From Marasmius tenuissimus (lineage: Eukaryota > Basidiomycota > Agaricomycetes > Agaricales > Marasmiaceae): 64,000 nt of DNA. Within the stretch, counting starts at the first letter, position 1; every line of letters begins with the position of its first letter. The position numbers and the translations under genes are program-made. Location of the stretch: the NCBI GenBank assembly GCA_029532415.1, contig JAQOTA010000060.1:3844001-3908000 (forward strand), written 5' to 3'. The notes under the pieces are model-generated. The model worked only from the letters and a program-made list of their open reading frames with translations, was not told the origin of the DNA and made no database searches. This document shows, piece by piece, positions 44,489 to 56,558 of this stretch.

Positions 44489-44744
44489 CTCGGGAATTTG
44501 GAATTTGGGTTTCTGGTGCTATCGAGATGAACGTTTCGTGAGTGTTTGGTCTCCCTTCGGTTTTTGGTCTCATGTTGACTATCTCGTTCAGTCTCAGGTC
44601 TTCCTCATCTTTTCGCCTTGCTAACTTAGTATCACACACCATTCCGTTCGTTGAAAGATGTTGAACGTGTGGTAGTAGGTATACAATTATCGATTCTGCT
44701 TTACAGTATTTCATCCAAGATCATATACATCCCGAATAAACTAT

Positions 44745-45182
44745 TCATGCCTTGCGGTTCACCTCCTGTTGAGCCTCTCCCTGTTCTTCACGCATGTTTC
44801 CTATGCAGTCTCTATCAGCTGATCTGCTTGACTTCGTTCCTTTGGCGGACGTACCTTTCGCTTGTTGGGACTTGTCCCCAGTTACGGCGCCAACGACGGA
44901 GTCTTTGTAACCGCCGACTCGGTCTTTGGTTCCCTCAGCGTAGCCCTTGGCGCGAGCAGCGTCGTATTCGGCCTCTCCTTTGGCGTGTTCCTCTTTTCCG
45001 CTCTGTTGCCATGACTGAGCGCCGGTGAGGTTACCGATAGTTTCGACGATGTTGCCCTTGACGGAGTGGTACTGACCGGTGGTCTTGCTGTTTGTTCGAG
45101 GTTCACCGTTAGTGTTGTCAGGATGTAAGACGGGAGAGAACGAGACTTACTTGGGCTCGGAGAAGTTGTTGCTGGAAGACAT
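44745..45182 (-). CDS. CsbD-like (Hmp1-type) small stress protein, copy 2
   Basis: Same three-exon structure as copy 1: [11 protein letters not shown], an intron of about 60 bp, [59 protein letters not shown], a second intron, and [11 protein letters not shown] at the end. The strong match in exons and in the upstream flank to 41030-41900 shows a segmental duplication about 3.7 kb apart around the F-box gene. Same proposed role as copy 1; divergence in the introns would allow separate expression. Confidence 0.88.
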
Positions 45183-46608
45183 GTCGATGGTGAGGAGAGT
45201 GATTTGGTTCGTGAAATGTAAGTGTGTTTGTGTTGCAAGTAAGAGTGAGTTGACTGATGATTTACGAGGTCAGAATCGGAGGGCTTTTATACTCGAAGCT
45301 AATAGGTATGAGGTCATTTTCGGATCTACTGGACGGAATGGAGGTGGGGTTGACAGCAATGAACGGTCCCCGTAGTAAGGATGTTAGTTCCAGCCGTCTC
45401 CTTTACGCCAGAAGCTCTGACAACAATGACGATGTGGGGTGTAGGCAGTGTCCGTCCGGAACTCGGAAATCGGAGCTACCTCGGGTTGACGAGACCTTGA
45501 GGACTCGTGTGGGTCCCCGTTCGCAGGTAGTGAGTGTAACTGCGAGCGACGGAACGAGCTCTATCTTATTTTTTTCATACAAGCAATAAAGCTCGAGCTC
45601 TATGTTAGTCTGGGGTGTCATCTTGGTGTGGTCGGAAGGAACTTGGATGGAAGTATTGTCCACTCCCCGACAGCATGCCACATTCAACCTCAGGGATGTG
45701 GTGACGTCATCGTATTTGAATCGAATTGGCAGTGAACAGCCTTGGGTCTGAGCACAATCCCAGCATCTGAAGCGGAGGAGATAGGCTTGTGAGATAACAT
45801 AGCGGCGAGCGCTATATGGCGCCCGCACTCTCAATTTCACGACTAGAAAGGCTTACATGCTTATTGGGGCCTATGGGTGCGAATTTAGGGAAAGTGAGAA
45901 CCGTGCCGGTGGGCGATCCGGCCCGCGACCAAATTCGGCAATTGATGTTCACACGTTTGAGTCCTGACAGGGTCTTTGCTCTTCTCTTCGCGACTTGTAC
46001 CTTCAACGTTGACCTCAGTCGTTACCTCTTTCCTCACAGCGCCCCGAATATCTCAGCATGAAGCTCGAACAGTGGTCTTTTCAAAAGGACGTTCAAAATT
46101 GCACTGGCTTCCGCCCTTTCCTCTGTGACTCGACTCTTCTAACCAAGTTCCGACCCTTAAGTCCACCCGATGTGCTCGTATTCACACGTATTGACAACGT
46201 ACCAACTCAACTCCTGGAGCCAGCTTGTTTGAGTTTGTTTATTGGGTTTCAGGTAAGCATCACGTCTCCATGGAATTTTGCGACGTTCTTCCGTTGATTT
46301 GCACTTGATTTGTTCAGCGTCCACGCTTGGTCTACGCCACCGCAGCTGCTAGTCCTAGAACGCAGGAGAATGACCCTTTATGGTTGACTTCATACTGAAT
46401 GCTGCGGTTGAAAGAGGTTAACTTCTAATCTGGCAGAAGGAAGTAGCTCTTAGTCTGAGCCATGTGTCAATAAGCTCTTCGAAGCTTGGAAACCTGCTCT
46501 TTCGAGTCAGTGCCCGCAGTCTGCTCAGTTTACTACAAAAGCTGGACGTTCTCCGAGCTACAACCTCATCCCTCATCTTCCATTCCAACCCTCAAGGACA
46601 GCGCCAAT
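45183..46608. other. Promoter of CsbD copy 2 and intergenic sequence
   Basis: The first 400 bp is the duplicated promoter block. Frames at 45403-45840 (minus), 45816-46061 and 46058-46297 (plus) have no recognisable domain. The sequence just before 46609 is the promoter of the GTPase gene. Confidence 0.45.
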
Positions 46609-47968
46609 ATGGAAATCCTCCCAGTCAGTTACACATCCGCTCACTATACCACTGGCTGGTTCTAAATCTGGTGCAGGCTACCGAACCCACCACGATGGAA
46701 TCTTCCTTGATCGCGTTTGTTATCTTCTTCATGCTCATAAGCCAGGCCTGTCGTTCATATTTATTCACTCTTAGCGTTATGGGTACAACCGGAACGGGGA
46801 AATCTACGGTCAGTTCACATCTTCCCTCATCAGAAGCAATATTAATCAACGAGGTATCATCTCTTAGTTCATCAACGCCGCCAGCGGGGGAGCTCTCAGC
46901 GTTGGAGATAACCTCTGGTCTTGCACTGAGACTATAGGAGTCTCGCCACCCTTCGTTCTGAACGGTCGCCTAGTCACTCTAATCGATACGCCTGGATTTG
47001 ACGACACGGCGAAAAGCGATACAGATATCCTCAAACTCATTGGTGCTTTTCTTTCCCAGACGTGGGTTATGGGTTCTCATTAGTTCGTTTACCCGCCTAA
47101 CTTCTTACTTCCTGCAGGTACAAGGCTGGCAAACAACTCAACGGAATCATCTATATTCATCGTATCACGGACGTTCGTATGGGAGGGATCGCAGCCCGAA
47201 ACTTTAGAATGTTCCGCCAACTCTGTGGCGAGGACACTCTAAAGAACGTCGTTATTGTGACTAACCGATGGGAGGAAGTTCGACAGGATCTCGGGGAGGC
47301 GCGGGAAAAGGAGCTCATGACAGAAGAGCGGTTCTTCAAGCCTGTACTTGACAAGGGCGCCCAGATGGTTCGACACGACAACACACCCGAAATGGCCCGC
47401 GCCATCCTATCTCATTTGGTCCATAACCAACCCATCCCCTTGCGCATCCAGGTCGAGCTGGTGGACGAGAACAAGGAGTTTATGCAGACCGATGCAGGCG
47501 TCGAGCTCAATAGGGAGATACAGGAGGTGATGTCTAAGTATGAACAACAGATGGAGGAGTTGCAGAAGGAGTTCGAAGGTAAGATCTTCCTTTTTTGTAC
47601 ACAAAAACCCATTTAACAATGTTCGATGGTGGTTAGATGCCGTGGCTGCTAAAGATAATGCAGCGAAAGAGGAAATTGAGGCTACGAGAATGGAAATGGA
47701 AAAGGAGATGTCGAGGCTCAGAAGAGAGGCCGAGAAAGCGTCTGTTGGTCTGAACGCTCACATCAAGCTGCTCCAGAAAGACCTCGAAACGGCGAGTCGC
47801 GTGGCGAGAGATCAAACTGCGGAGTTGGAGAAGCAGTTGCAAGATCTTCAAGGCATCTCCAATGTCTCATCGTCCGACATACTGATGCTCAAGCAGCAGC
47901 TGGAGGGAGCCCAGCGTCGGGTTCAGGAGTTGCAATCGAGGCCATTTGGAGGGTGCCTGGTAATGTAA
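46609..47968 (+). CDS. P-loop GTPase (AIG1-like) with coiled-coil tail, intact copy
   Basis: Exons include 46609-46623 (MEILP), 46677-46714, 46775-46808, a fourth from 46868, then exons after introns near 47062 and 47580. The spliced frame reads AVMGTTGTGKSTFINAASGG (G1), LVTLIDTPGFDDTAKSDTD (G3) and NVVIVTNRWEEVRQD (G4-like). The tail has long heptad-rich helices (EMEKEMSRLRREAEKASVGL, LQKDLETASRVARDQTAELE). It ends FGGCLVM, where the Cys could be lipid-modified (not certain). The family is widespread in Agaricomycetes; a membrane-linked or scaffold GTPase is a reasonable guess. This is the reference copy for the decayed gene at 32258 and the ubiquitin chimera at 34074. Confidence 0.87.
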
Positions 47969-49892
47969 TGGTAGCGTGTACAGTTTTCTCAAGTAAGTTC
48001 GATATCCGTGCGATTGGCTCATATCTTGACAAAATCAAACCCGGTGCCAGACTTCAGTAGACTACTCGGATCGATTCAACTTGTAGTGCTCATTGCTCAA
48101 TTCCATTCACTATTCCCTTCCTTCGAGTCTCGGGCCATGCGCCGAATCCAGGTTTCAATGACTCGCCTTGGTACGTGGCCATTCCCATATACATGTGAAT
48201 CAGAACACTCTATCCCCAGCTCTGTTAGAGCGGAACTGACTATGTGTTCGTGCTGTGGGCGCCCATATGTGCCTTTTCTGTGAACTCCCATGCTGCATGC
48301 ATATGTTTCGGCTTCAATTCCAGGCACACACGGGCGTGAGCAGAATTCTATTCGATTCATCTCATAGCAAAAGTACAACAGTATCTCAGTGACTCGATAC
48401 ACGGAGAAGCCTCGGATAAGGGGGCAGGCAATGATGTGGTCGGAGTCGACCGTGATGATATGCAGGGGCGGAGTCCTCGGCAAAACAGGTAACAAGAGGT
48501 AACAAGCGCACAACGCGGCACATTATCACTTGTGACTTAGTTCCGTCATTTTGAAGCAATAATCAATCACACAAGGGAAGAAGATCCAATACAGAAGCTG
48601 GCAAATACTCAAATCGGAAATTTTTGTGCTACCAGTAGCTTTCGACTTCCTGACAGGCGAAATATCGCTCAACAACTTGAATTAACCGGGTTGTGGTACT
48701 CCGATGTGGGTAATTGTGGGTCCACCCTTTGAAATCCTGGCCCAGGCCCTGGATTCACACGGCACCTCTTAGAGGTACCGGCTATGGTCGACATTTTGGT
48801 CCTCTCCACTCTCGATTTTTAACGAAGAAACGCCTTTGGCAGTAAAGGAAAGGGAAACATGAGGCGTGGAGTTCGAGACGAGGAGGAAACTGGGCGTGCT
48901 GGTAAGTTGGCGAAAAGTTGTCGCTATTCCACGTGTACGTATTCCAAAGGCCTCGCTATCAACGTCTTAGCGTACCCCCTTCTATCCTTGAGTTGCCCGA
49001 TACCGTTATTCATGCACATCTACGGCCAGCCTTAATCCTTGCTCCGGCCTGTGGTGGCTGGTGTAGCGGTTTCACAAGACTTCCATACACGACATGCGTT
49101 CGAAATGAAGACGTACTCAGCCTTGCTATTTGATGCCACGAAAGCTCGGAGGGGGTTTCCGTCGCTAGGACAGCTCTTAGAGAATTGATTCTTGGATTGG
49201 GGCGATTACAATCACAGTAAGCAGTAAGGACCATAAGCATGGTAAGGGGGTGGTAAGTATGAGCTGGAGAGAAGCGAGCTCGTATCGTTGGTAGTTAAAT
49301 GACGAAGGATTGTCGCATGTCCTCCTAAGCAAGACTAAGCTGATTGGTACGAGACATAGCGAGGTATACATGGAGGCTCCCGATTAAGGTAGGCGGATGA
49401 TTTGAAGGACAGATGATGGAGGCTTCGTCATTGTCTATTCAGTGAAAATGTGATATACTTCCGTACTTGACAGCTAGAATCTTGCATAGACGATTCCTTC
49501 CCTTCTCCCATCATCGGGACCAATTATCTATGATCTTTTATCGACATGTTATGTGATAAATTCTTCAAGTCAACGTCTCCTCCTGGCCCTGGGGGCCTTC
49601 ATACACTAGCAGGATTATGATACGAGGGCTTTTTGCTGTCCTATCGGCTCTTCTATCTCTACGGATCAAAACCGTTCATTTTCCCATTTCCGATGCCGAT
49701 TCCCAGCGTGGAGTGAAGTTCCAAGTGCTGAAACTATATTGGATCTACTTATAGGCGGCTCACCTGGGCCTTTTCACGCGGTTTTGCGGTCCATGAAACG
49801 GCCGTTCCTCCGAAGTCGGAAGGAACAAACGTGGGTGTCCAGCGGTACAAAGACCAACGTTCCACGTTCATCGTTCATCCACAACCCTCATC
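47969..49892. other. Intergenic; no supported gene
   Basis: A 138-aa minus frame at 48097-48513 and smaller frames show no family features. The last few hundred bases form the promoter of the phosphotransferase gene. Confidence 0.4.
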
Positions 49893-50735
49893 ATGTCGGA
49901 TACCAGCGATACCCCCACCCTCTCTCAGCCCAGAAAACGACGAATGTCGGCTCCTCCGATGAACTTTTACGATCTCAAAGATAACAACGGAAAGCGGTTT
50001 TACTCCAGAACAAACGACTCCGAGGCCCTATACATGGATCCCAAGGATATGGCCGAGTATTCGTCCTTCGAATGCATCAAGGATGAAAAATCGACTCGCA
50101 TCTTCTTTGGGGAAGACAAAGTACTGAAGACCTACTCGTATCTCGTTGATGTCTCCAAGATCGTCGCCAACATGGATCTCGCACGGACCAAACTCCCTGT
50201 TCCCCGTGTTTTCAAATACGGATATTCTGGAAATTGCGGGTATATTTTGATGGAACGGGCTCAGGGGTATCAGCTATCCGCCGTGCTACGCCACCGATTG
50301 TCCGGCGTCCCTGAGAAGGTTTCGCTTCAGATCCGGAAGATCGTCGAAGATCTAGCGTCTCTAGGTCTCTGCCATAACGATCTGAAGCCCCGAAACATTA
50401 TGGTGAACCGGAGATGGGAGATCGAGTCGATCGTTGACTGGGACAATTGCACACCGCTCATTCATGGCGGAGAATACACGAAGCGAGTAGTGTGGGCGGA
50501 GAAGCATAATCCTTTATGCATGACGGATGCGTGGGATGTCCTGTTCCTCTCGGCATCGGTTGACAGGGTGGGGGAAGAGCTGCTCCTCGAGCAATACAGC
50601 CATTTCTGGACCTACACGGCGCCACTGAGAGGAACGGGGTCGGGCGAGTCATTTGGACCGCAGACCGAGTTTTCTGTTCCATGGAAGGAGCGTTGCAAGA
50701 GGACCAAGTCCATCCGGAGTTCGGAAGGGCGTTAA
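49893..50735 (+). CDS. APH/choline-kinase-fold phosphotransferase
   Basis: Single open exon of 280 codons. The central part shows an APH-type kinase fold: TRIFFGEDKVLKTYSYL (ATP-binding strand with Lys), LPVPRVFKYGYSGNCGYILM and ERAQG (hinge), then the catalytic loop LGLCHNDLKPRNIMVNRR and the metal-binding SIVDWDNC. HNDLKPRN with DWD is the usual Brenner-type signature of fungal APH-domain proteins, which phosphorylate small molecules or act in resistance and lipid metabolism; the substrate cannot be predicted. The N-terminus carries a basic segment (QPRKRRMSAPP). The last about 35 residues are basic and atypical, and a downstream frame (50681-50863) hints that an unrecognised intron may alter the 3' end. 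Confidence 0.8.
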   Translation: MSDTSDTPTLSQPRKRRMSAPPMNFYDLKDNNGKRFYSRTNDSEALYMDPKDMAEYSSFECIKDEKSTRIFFGEDKVLKTYSYLVDVSKIVANMDLARTKLPVPRVFKYGYSGNCGYILMERAQGYQLSAVLRHRLSGVPEKVSLQIRKIVEDLASLGLCHNDLKPRNIMVNRRWEIESIVDWDNCTPLIHGGEYTKRVVWAEKHNPLCMTDAWDVLFLSASVDRVGEELLLEQYSHFWTYTAPLRGTGSGESFGPQTEFSVPWKERCKRTKSIRSSEGR

Positions 50736-52111
50736 GTGCGATTTCCGTGCGACGTATCATTCGAGCTGTACTGACGAAACTTCCCCAGGTTGATGTTTGT
50801 CCACGACTCGAGGCGAGGGCTTATACATCCCAAGGCCCTTGGAGGTTCCAGATGAATGCTTGAATCAGTGGCTTGTTCAAGAATGTAATCGTGTCTGAGT
50901 TTGAATTGGTCGTTAAACGTTAAACCATAGATTAGTCTCCAGTATCAATGAATGTATTATAGAGATTGTTGTATGCTGTTGTTACATATGGTTAGTTTTA
51001 TTGGTTCCATAGTATGAGAAGTTGAAACGCACCGAGCATGTGAAAACTGGTCCCTTCTGTTCTAGTATCCCCCCGAGCTCTGTCGCATGCGACCATACTC
51101 CCTGAATCAACGTTGAGCCCAAATATCTCCTCGCTGGGCTTCCAGAAGCTTGCGAACATCATCAAATAGCCATTGAGGTTAGTCTTGCTAGGAAACATTG
51201 CAAACTTCACATTTGAGTTTGAGAGCACACCTGTAACGGCGAACGAGAGGCAAATGAGAGGACTTGACTGTACTTGATAGTTTGTGCGATAGATAATGCG
51301 TTAGTCTTGCAAACCTATTAGAGTGCTCAACTCGAGGGCCAGTGTACTTTCATAGAGATGAAAAGGGCAAACCGGACTGGATCGTCGATGAACAGGACAG
51401 AAGACGTCCCGGCGTGGGAATTTGCCCAGCCGAAACATGAAAGGTGATGTAATTGGCTAACTACGTTACCCAGGACTCGAGCCGACGGCAAAGTGCCAGA
51501 CATCGGAAACAGAGTCGATCACAACCACCACAGCCAATGCCACAACCTCGAGAGTTCTCTTGGTTCTTTCTCCTCACATCCTCGTATGTTCCCACTTGAG
51601 ACTTTGGTTTAACAAGATGACCAAACTAACTCCTGCTTACACAGGTGAGTACCTGGTTCTTTGTAGCATATTTTTTTTTGAAGTTTATCTGAGGGCTAGG
51701 CGTTCGTTCAACGGCCAGAAAGCTCCAAATCTCACGTTGTTGAGCGATACAAAGTTGAAGAAATTTGATCCCTGGCTCTGCGGCGACGGATTATAGGACA
51801 ACCTAGGCTCGAGGAGAATGACCACGGTGCTCCTCGTTGAAGCGGTCAAGGCGGGCTGGTAGCGACCTATGATGCAATACGGGAATTCACTGGTGCTCGC
51901 ACGGAAGGGCGGATATCAACTAGGAACGCTCAGGATAGTCCAGAATCCGGAAGTTTTTGCGTTGACATGAGTCAGAATCAGGGCGGACATTGAATTGGTG
52001 GGTAGAATGACTCGATGCAGGATTTCGACACGCTGATAAGATCTAACCGATATAAGAGGACAGACCATTCGACCGCGACCTCTCATCTCTGTCTCGCTTG
52101 CCTTCACCACG
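50736..52111. other. Intergenic; no supported gene
   Basis: Short frames at 50998-51228 (minus) and 51560-51796 (plus) are not recognisable. The right end is the promoter of the MFS gene. Confidence 0.4.
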
Positions 52112-53892
52112 ATGGACTCCGAAGATGATGTACAGACCAAGCCGCGCCGAACTCCCCTCCCCAAGGCACAAATCTCCCTCATTCTCATGATTCAGTCATC
52201 CGAGCCAATCGCCTGCACTGTCATCTACCCCTTCATTGCGCAACTCATACGAAGTACTGGCGTGAACAGAGGAGACGAGGCAAGGGTCGGCTATTACGCT
52301 GGAATGATAGTGAGATTTTTTGAATTGCATCCCAATTGCTGAACTAACTCCACAACTAGGTATCGATATTCTTCTTGTCGGAAGGATTAGTGTGTTTCGC
52401 CTGGGGCTGGGCTTCGGACAAGATTGGCAGGCGACCAATTCTGTTGTGGGCACCTCTTGGCTTAGCGGTCGCAACCGTAGGTTTTGGACTTTCCAAAGCG
52501 TTTTGGCTTTTGGTCGTCTGGCGCGCAGTTCAAGGCGTGTTCAACGGTAACATTGGTATGCACTAGACACATATATACCTTTCCACTCACGGATCTCATC
52601 AATCATACCAGGTGTAACGAGAACTGCAATGGCTGAAGTGAGTATAGGTCTTGTCTCCTCGTCGATTTACTGAACGGGCTCCTCCAGATCACCGACTCCA
52701 CCAATATCGCCGACGCTTACATGCTCTACCCTATAGTTTGGGAGGTAGGAGTAACGATCGGGTATGGATATTTCTTTCGAGGTCTTCGATACGCTTACTG
52801 AGCCATGGTTGTCCTAGTCCTGCTATTGGTGGCCTACTATCCGAGCCTGCTTCGAACTGGCCACGTCTTTTTGGCGGAGTCAAACTCTTCGTGGATTACC
52901 CCTACCTCTTACCGTGCCTTGTTTCAGGTACATATGCACTATTCGTGTTTGTCATGTGTTGTATTGGCTTGAGAGAGGTAGGTGTCTGGTCGTATTTATC
53001 ACTTACTGTCCCCCAGCTAATTTGGGTCTTTGTTGCAGACGCATCCTTCGTTCAGGAAACCGCCCAAGGCTGATCGATCAGAGGACCCCTCTCAGACTCC
53101 TCTTCTGTCTGATCCCGATGGCGAGTCAACGTACGACGCGACAACTCAGGAGTCTACAACATCAACGCAGCGTGCTGATCCCGCAACAACCACATCGCCG
53201 CCATCCATCTTCAATCCGAATCTCAATATCGTTCTAGCGAATCATTTCTTTTTGGCCTTCACCGACATGGCAAATGCCGTTCTCATACCCATACTCTACT
53301 CCACTTCGAATTCGATGGGTGGACTGGGTTTCTCCACGAAAACGATTGGAACGATCTTGGCCGTCTACAACTTTGTGAACGCGTTCGTCCAGATCACTCT
53401 AATGAAGAGGTTTTTGAAGCGGTTGGGTCCCAGAAGGCTTTATCAAATCGCGTACCCTATGTTGTCGGTCCCTTTCGTGATGATGATGTCCGAGCAAATG
53501 CTCGTGAGCTGGTATGGGAAAGTCACTCTCGGTGTATGGGTAGCGATAGTTCTGCAGCTTACCGGAGCATTGGGGATCACTGTGGCATATGGTCAGTACA
53601 TTTCTTCAGTGCGAGTCAGACTCACATTGACACTCGTCTTTTGGCACAATCAGCATGTTCACATCTGTTACATGTTGAGACGGCGAGCCCGGGAACGTTG
53701 GGCGCTGTGAACGGGTTCTCGCAGACCATAGCTTCTGTAATTCGGACAATTGCCCCGACTTTGGCGTCGTCGTTGTTTGCGCTTTCGTTACAGTCCGGGA
53801 TCCTTGGAGGATACCTCGTCTACGCTGTGATGATTATGGTGACCTTGATTGGGTCCGTTTGTTCATCCAAGCTTCCAAAGCACTTATCTTGA
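52112..53892 (+). CDS. MFS transporter (DHA1-like drug/solute exporter)
   Basis: Seven exons: 52112-52309, 52360-52555, 52612-52637, 52687-52761, 52817-52977, 53039-53591, 53654-53892. The order of segments fits a 12-helix major facilitator: helix 1 ISLILMIQSSEPIACTVIYP; signature loop GWASDKIGRRPILLW between helices 2 and 3; RAVQGVFNGNIG; the helix 4-5 region EITDSTNIADAYMLYPIVW; GPAIGGLLSEPASNWP; a hydrophilic central loop rich in Ser/Thr/Asp (about residues 230-280); and the C-terminal half LANHFFLAFTDMANAVL, GTLGAVNGFSQTIASV. It resembles fungal relatives of TetA and yeast YCR023C. Probably a plasma or vacuolar membrane proton antiporter; substrate unknown. Confidence 0.87.
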
Positions 53893-54968
53893 GCCGAGTG
53901 AAAGGTCGATTGGGGTCTTAGTACGGATTAAGGAGACCCATCCCGTAAAAATTTCTCAGGGAATATGTGACTATCTCTAATTGAACGCGATAAGACGTTC
54001 TTGTAACAGTGCATCTCATAGAGTAATAGTCATCCACTAGAATTCAACCTACATACCGAGCATGGAGACTTCTATTCTTCAAACTCTGTCAACTCCTTGA
54101 GGAGAGGGAACGACTCGACCGGAATAGCACCTCATGGTTTTGGTGTTCTTCCGTATCTCGACTCCAGTAGCCTGGCACTGAAGGTGACACCAACATCGCT
54201 GAGAGCACCGCCAAAATTCACAATAGCGTTCGATATTATAATTGTGACCGCTGTCAATTATGGTGTGAGATCGGAATTCTGGATTGAGTACAACCGGCGG
54301 GGATGACCTGCCCAGGGGCGATTTTCGGTTGATCAGAATTAGTTTGAAGGACTATAACGACGGAACTTACAGACGAGCAACTCCATTCCTGAGGCTTTCT
54401 AATCCTGGACCCTCGGACATCTAGAATAGTACGATGTCTTTGTGACTATTTCTGCAGCCACGAGGGACACTGGGATGAGCTGCTGAGATCGTAAAAGATG
54501 TGATGGCCCTCTTCCTGGATGGTTGCATCAATCGCTTGGACCGAGCTTTTATAAGTAGGCCCTCGTATGCGAGGAAACAGACTGATATGCGCACTGGCGG
54601 TGAGACTGAAGATGAATTCGAAGTCATCGCCCTCCAGTCGAAGAGTGATAGCAAACGATTGCTGTAGAGGTGCCATGAAAGCGAGCGGATAACCTGAACT
54701 CAAGCTCAAAGAACGACGCCAACTCTGATTGAATACCATAACTGATATGTTACCTGGTCCATCACGGTGTGTACTCATGAAGGCCCACAAGTTGGGAACG
54801 TGCTCACCAATCGCATGGTATAACTTTCCACGTATCCACGTCTGGCCTCATACATGGTACAGTCTCCGGGAACTGATTGAATATGACCGGTTTGGCATCA
54901 ACCCACATCACGAACGGTATGAGGGATCACGACGGTAGAACTTCTTCCATAAGACAAACCAGATGTGT
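53893..54968. other. Intergenic with an unassigned minus-strand frame
   Basis: A minus frame at 54446-54790 (MSTHRDGPGNISVMVFNQSW, then LEGDDFEFIFSLTASAH) could be part of a spliced gene reaching to about 54950, but no family is recognised and flanking exons cannot be fixed. Confidence 0.35.
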
Positions 54969-56558
54969 TCAAACGATATAGGCACCATTCCCCATCACGG
55001 TCAGCCGCATCCCATCCCGTTCAATAATCTTCAGAGGTTCGTATATCTTCGGATCCAGGTCCCGGTACAGGACAGTCAATGCAACCTCGATCATCTTCTC
55101 CATCGTCTCCGACTTTGGAATGAACCAACGGGATTTAACCATCTCCACGAACGTACTGTCGGCATCGAAGTGATGTAATACTGCAAGCCGCAAACTCTTC
55201 AGCTTTGGCAGCAAAGGATATCGGTTTGTCGCAAACGCATCAAAGGTGAAAGCCGGAGCAGTCAATCGTTCAAGAAGGGTTGACGTGACCGTCATTGCGG
55301 TGTGATGGATGCCGGGTTCAACTTCCTTCCAACCATCTTTTGAAGAGTAGATACAAGCCCACTGCTCGTGGAACGTGAAGTCGGTTAGGGTAGGGAGGAT
55401 CGAAAGAAGGTCGATGACGTCCGTATCACTGAGAGGCATTCCTATCAGCTCCAGACATGAAAGGGCTTGAGGCGTCGACCTAGAGATGAGGGACTTCAAT
55501 TCTTCATGGGGCCACTCTCCATTGAAGTCCGGCCTGTCGGGAGAAGCGCATTCGCCCCAGAAAAGCAAATGTCGTATCGATGGCAATGTCAAAGATCGAA
55601 ATAGGTCCTCCAGATGGGGGTATACACCTCCTTCGGTCCAAAGATCGATAAAAAGGAATGTAACGTTCTGGAGGCTAACACTGGCGACCACGTCTATCGG
55701 CTTGTGCTCGGTAGATCCAGTCCATCCCTCCATATCGAGCTCGCCTCGAATGGCAAGAGTATTGAGAGATGTACTACACGACGATAGCAGGTTGAGGGTC
55801 CTGCTGATACAATTCGATGTACTGTGTTCGATGGTGAGGTGGCGGGCAGTATCCATATGTTCTTGGAGGTCGGGGTCGGTCTGGTCAGCGTTAACGCCAA
55901 TGGTGATAGAATTCAAAGATGAAGGAACCAAAGCAACTGCAGGGGAAGGCCCGTCAGTGAACGGGAATCCGGCGGATGTTAGCGCCGGAAATTTCTCCTC
56001 TGCAAGAATGAAGTCGTCGTTTCCGTATACCGTGAAATGGGACCAGCGACGCGAGTGTTGGATGAGGGTTTCGATGAGTTCGGGAACTGTTTCGTCGAAC
56101 CTCGACGCGATAAACGAGATCTCATGTGAGGATGAGCGAAGAATGCACAGGCGGACCGGATCGAGTGCTCGTTCGCACTCGTAGAAAGCAAATCTTGACC
56201 ATATAGCAGGAGTGGCTACAGCCACTTCGCGCCAGCGATGACAGACGCTCGCCAGACAAAACGCGATGGATTCCCATGTTGTTGGACCAAGCTCTTCATT
56301 AATTTCGCATCCAAATATGTTTGGAACCGTTGGAGAGTTAAAGGACAGCGGTTCGAGAGCAAAGACAAATATGCGCTGCAAAAGCTCCGATGGAAGCCGA
56401 CGGATTGGGGACGCTAGGGAGCTGCATCTCGCAATGTCTGCACGAAGCTCTGTCTGCTTGACGCGTATCTGGTCAATGTAACGGTCGTATGTTTGGATAT
56501 CACGCTCCGCATCGTGGATGAAGCCCAGTGAAAACCGCACCTGCACAATCTGGGGCAA
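54969..56558 (-). CDS. F-box-like protein (529 aa)
   Basis: Single exon on the minus strand. N-terminal helix (YDRYIDQIRVKQTELRADIA) is followed by the F-box-like segment SPIRRLPSELLQRIFVFALE ... CLASVCHRWREVAVATPAIW at about residues 50-115. The remainder is a Leu-rich repeat-like region (LNSITIGVN, LNTLAIRG, VTFLFIDLW, LKSLRLAVL). Typical of agaricomycete F-box expansions and similar in layout to 42947-44488 but not a close copy. Likely an SCF adaptor; target unknown. Confidence 0.85.
   Translation of the reverse strand: MPQIVQVRFSLGFIHDAERDIQTYDRYIDQIRVKQTELRADIARCSSLASPIRRLPSELLQRIFVFALEPLSFNSPTVPNIFGCEINEELGPTTWESIAFCLASVCHRWREVAVATPAIWSRFAFYECERALDPVRLCILRSSSHEISFIASRFDETVPELIETLIQHSRRWSHFTVYGNDDFILAEEKFPALTSAGFPFTDGPSPAVALVPSSLNSITIGVNADQTDPDLQEHMDTARHLTIEHSTSNCISRTLNLLSSCSTSLNTLAIRGELDMEGWTGSTEHKPIDVVASVSLQNVTFLFIDLWTEGGVYPHLEDLFRSLTLPSIRHLLFWGECASPDRPDFNGEWPHEELKSLISRSTPQALSCLELIGMPLSDTDVIDLLSILPTLTDFTFHEQWACIYSSKDGWKEVEPGIHHTAMTVTSTLLERLTAPAFTFDAFATNRYPLLPKLKSLRLAVLHHFDADSTFVEMVKSRWFIPKSETMEKMIEVALTVLYRDLDPKIYEPLKIIERDGMRLTVMGNGAYIV

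Noticed and set aside
46464..46937. Continuous 157-aa frame over the 5' part of the GTPase gene
   Set aside because: It reads through introns; the paralogous chimera at 34074 shows the true exon boundaries (15 and 34 nt exons).
55486..56184. 232-aa plus-strand frame
   Set aside because: Antisense shadow of the F-box gene on the minus strand.
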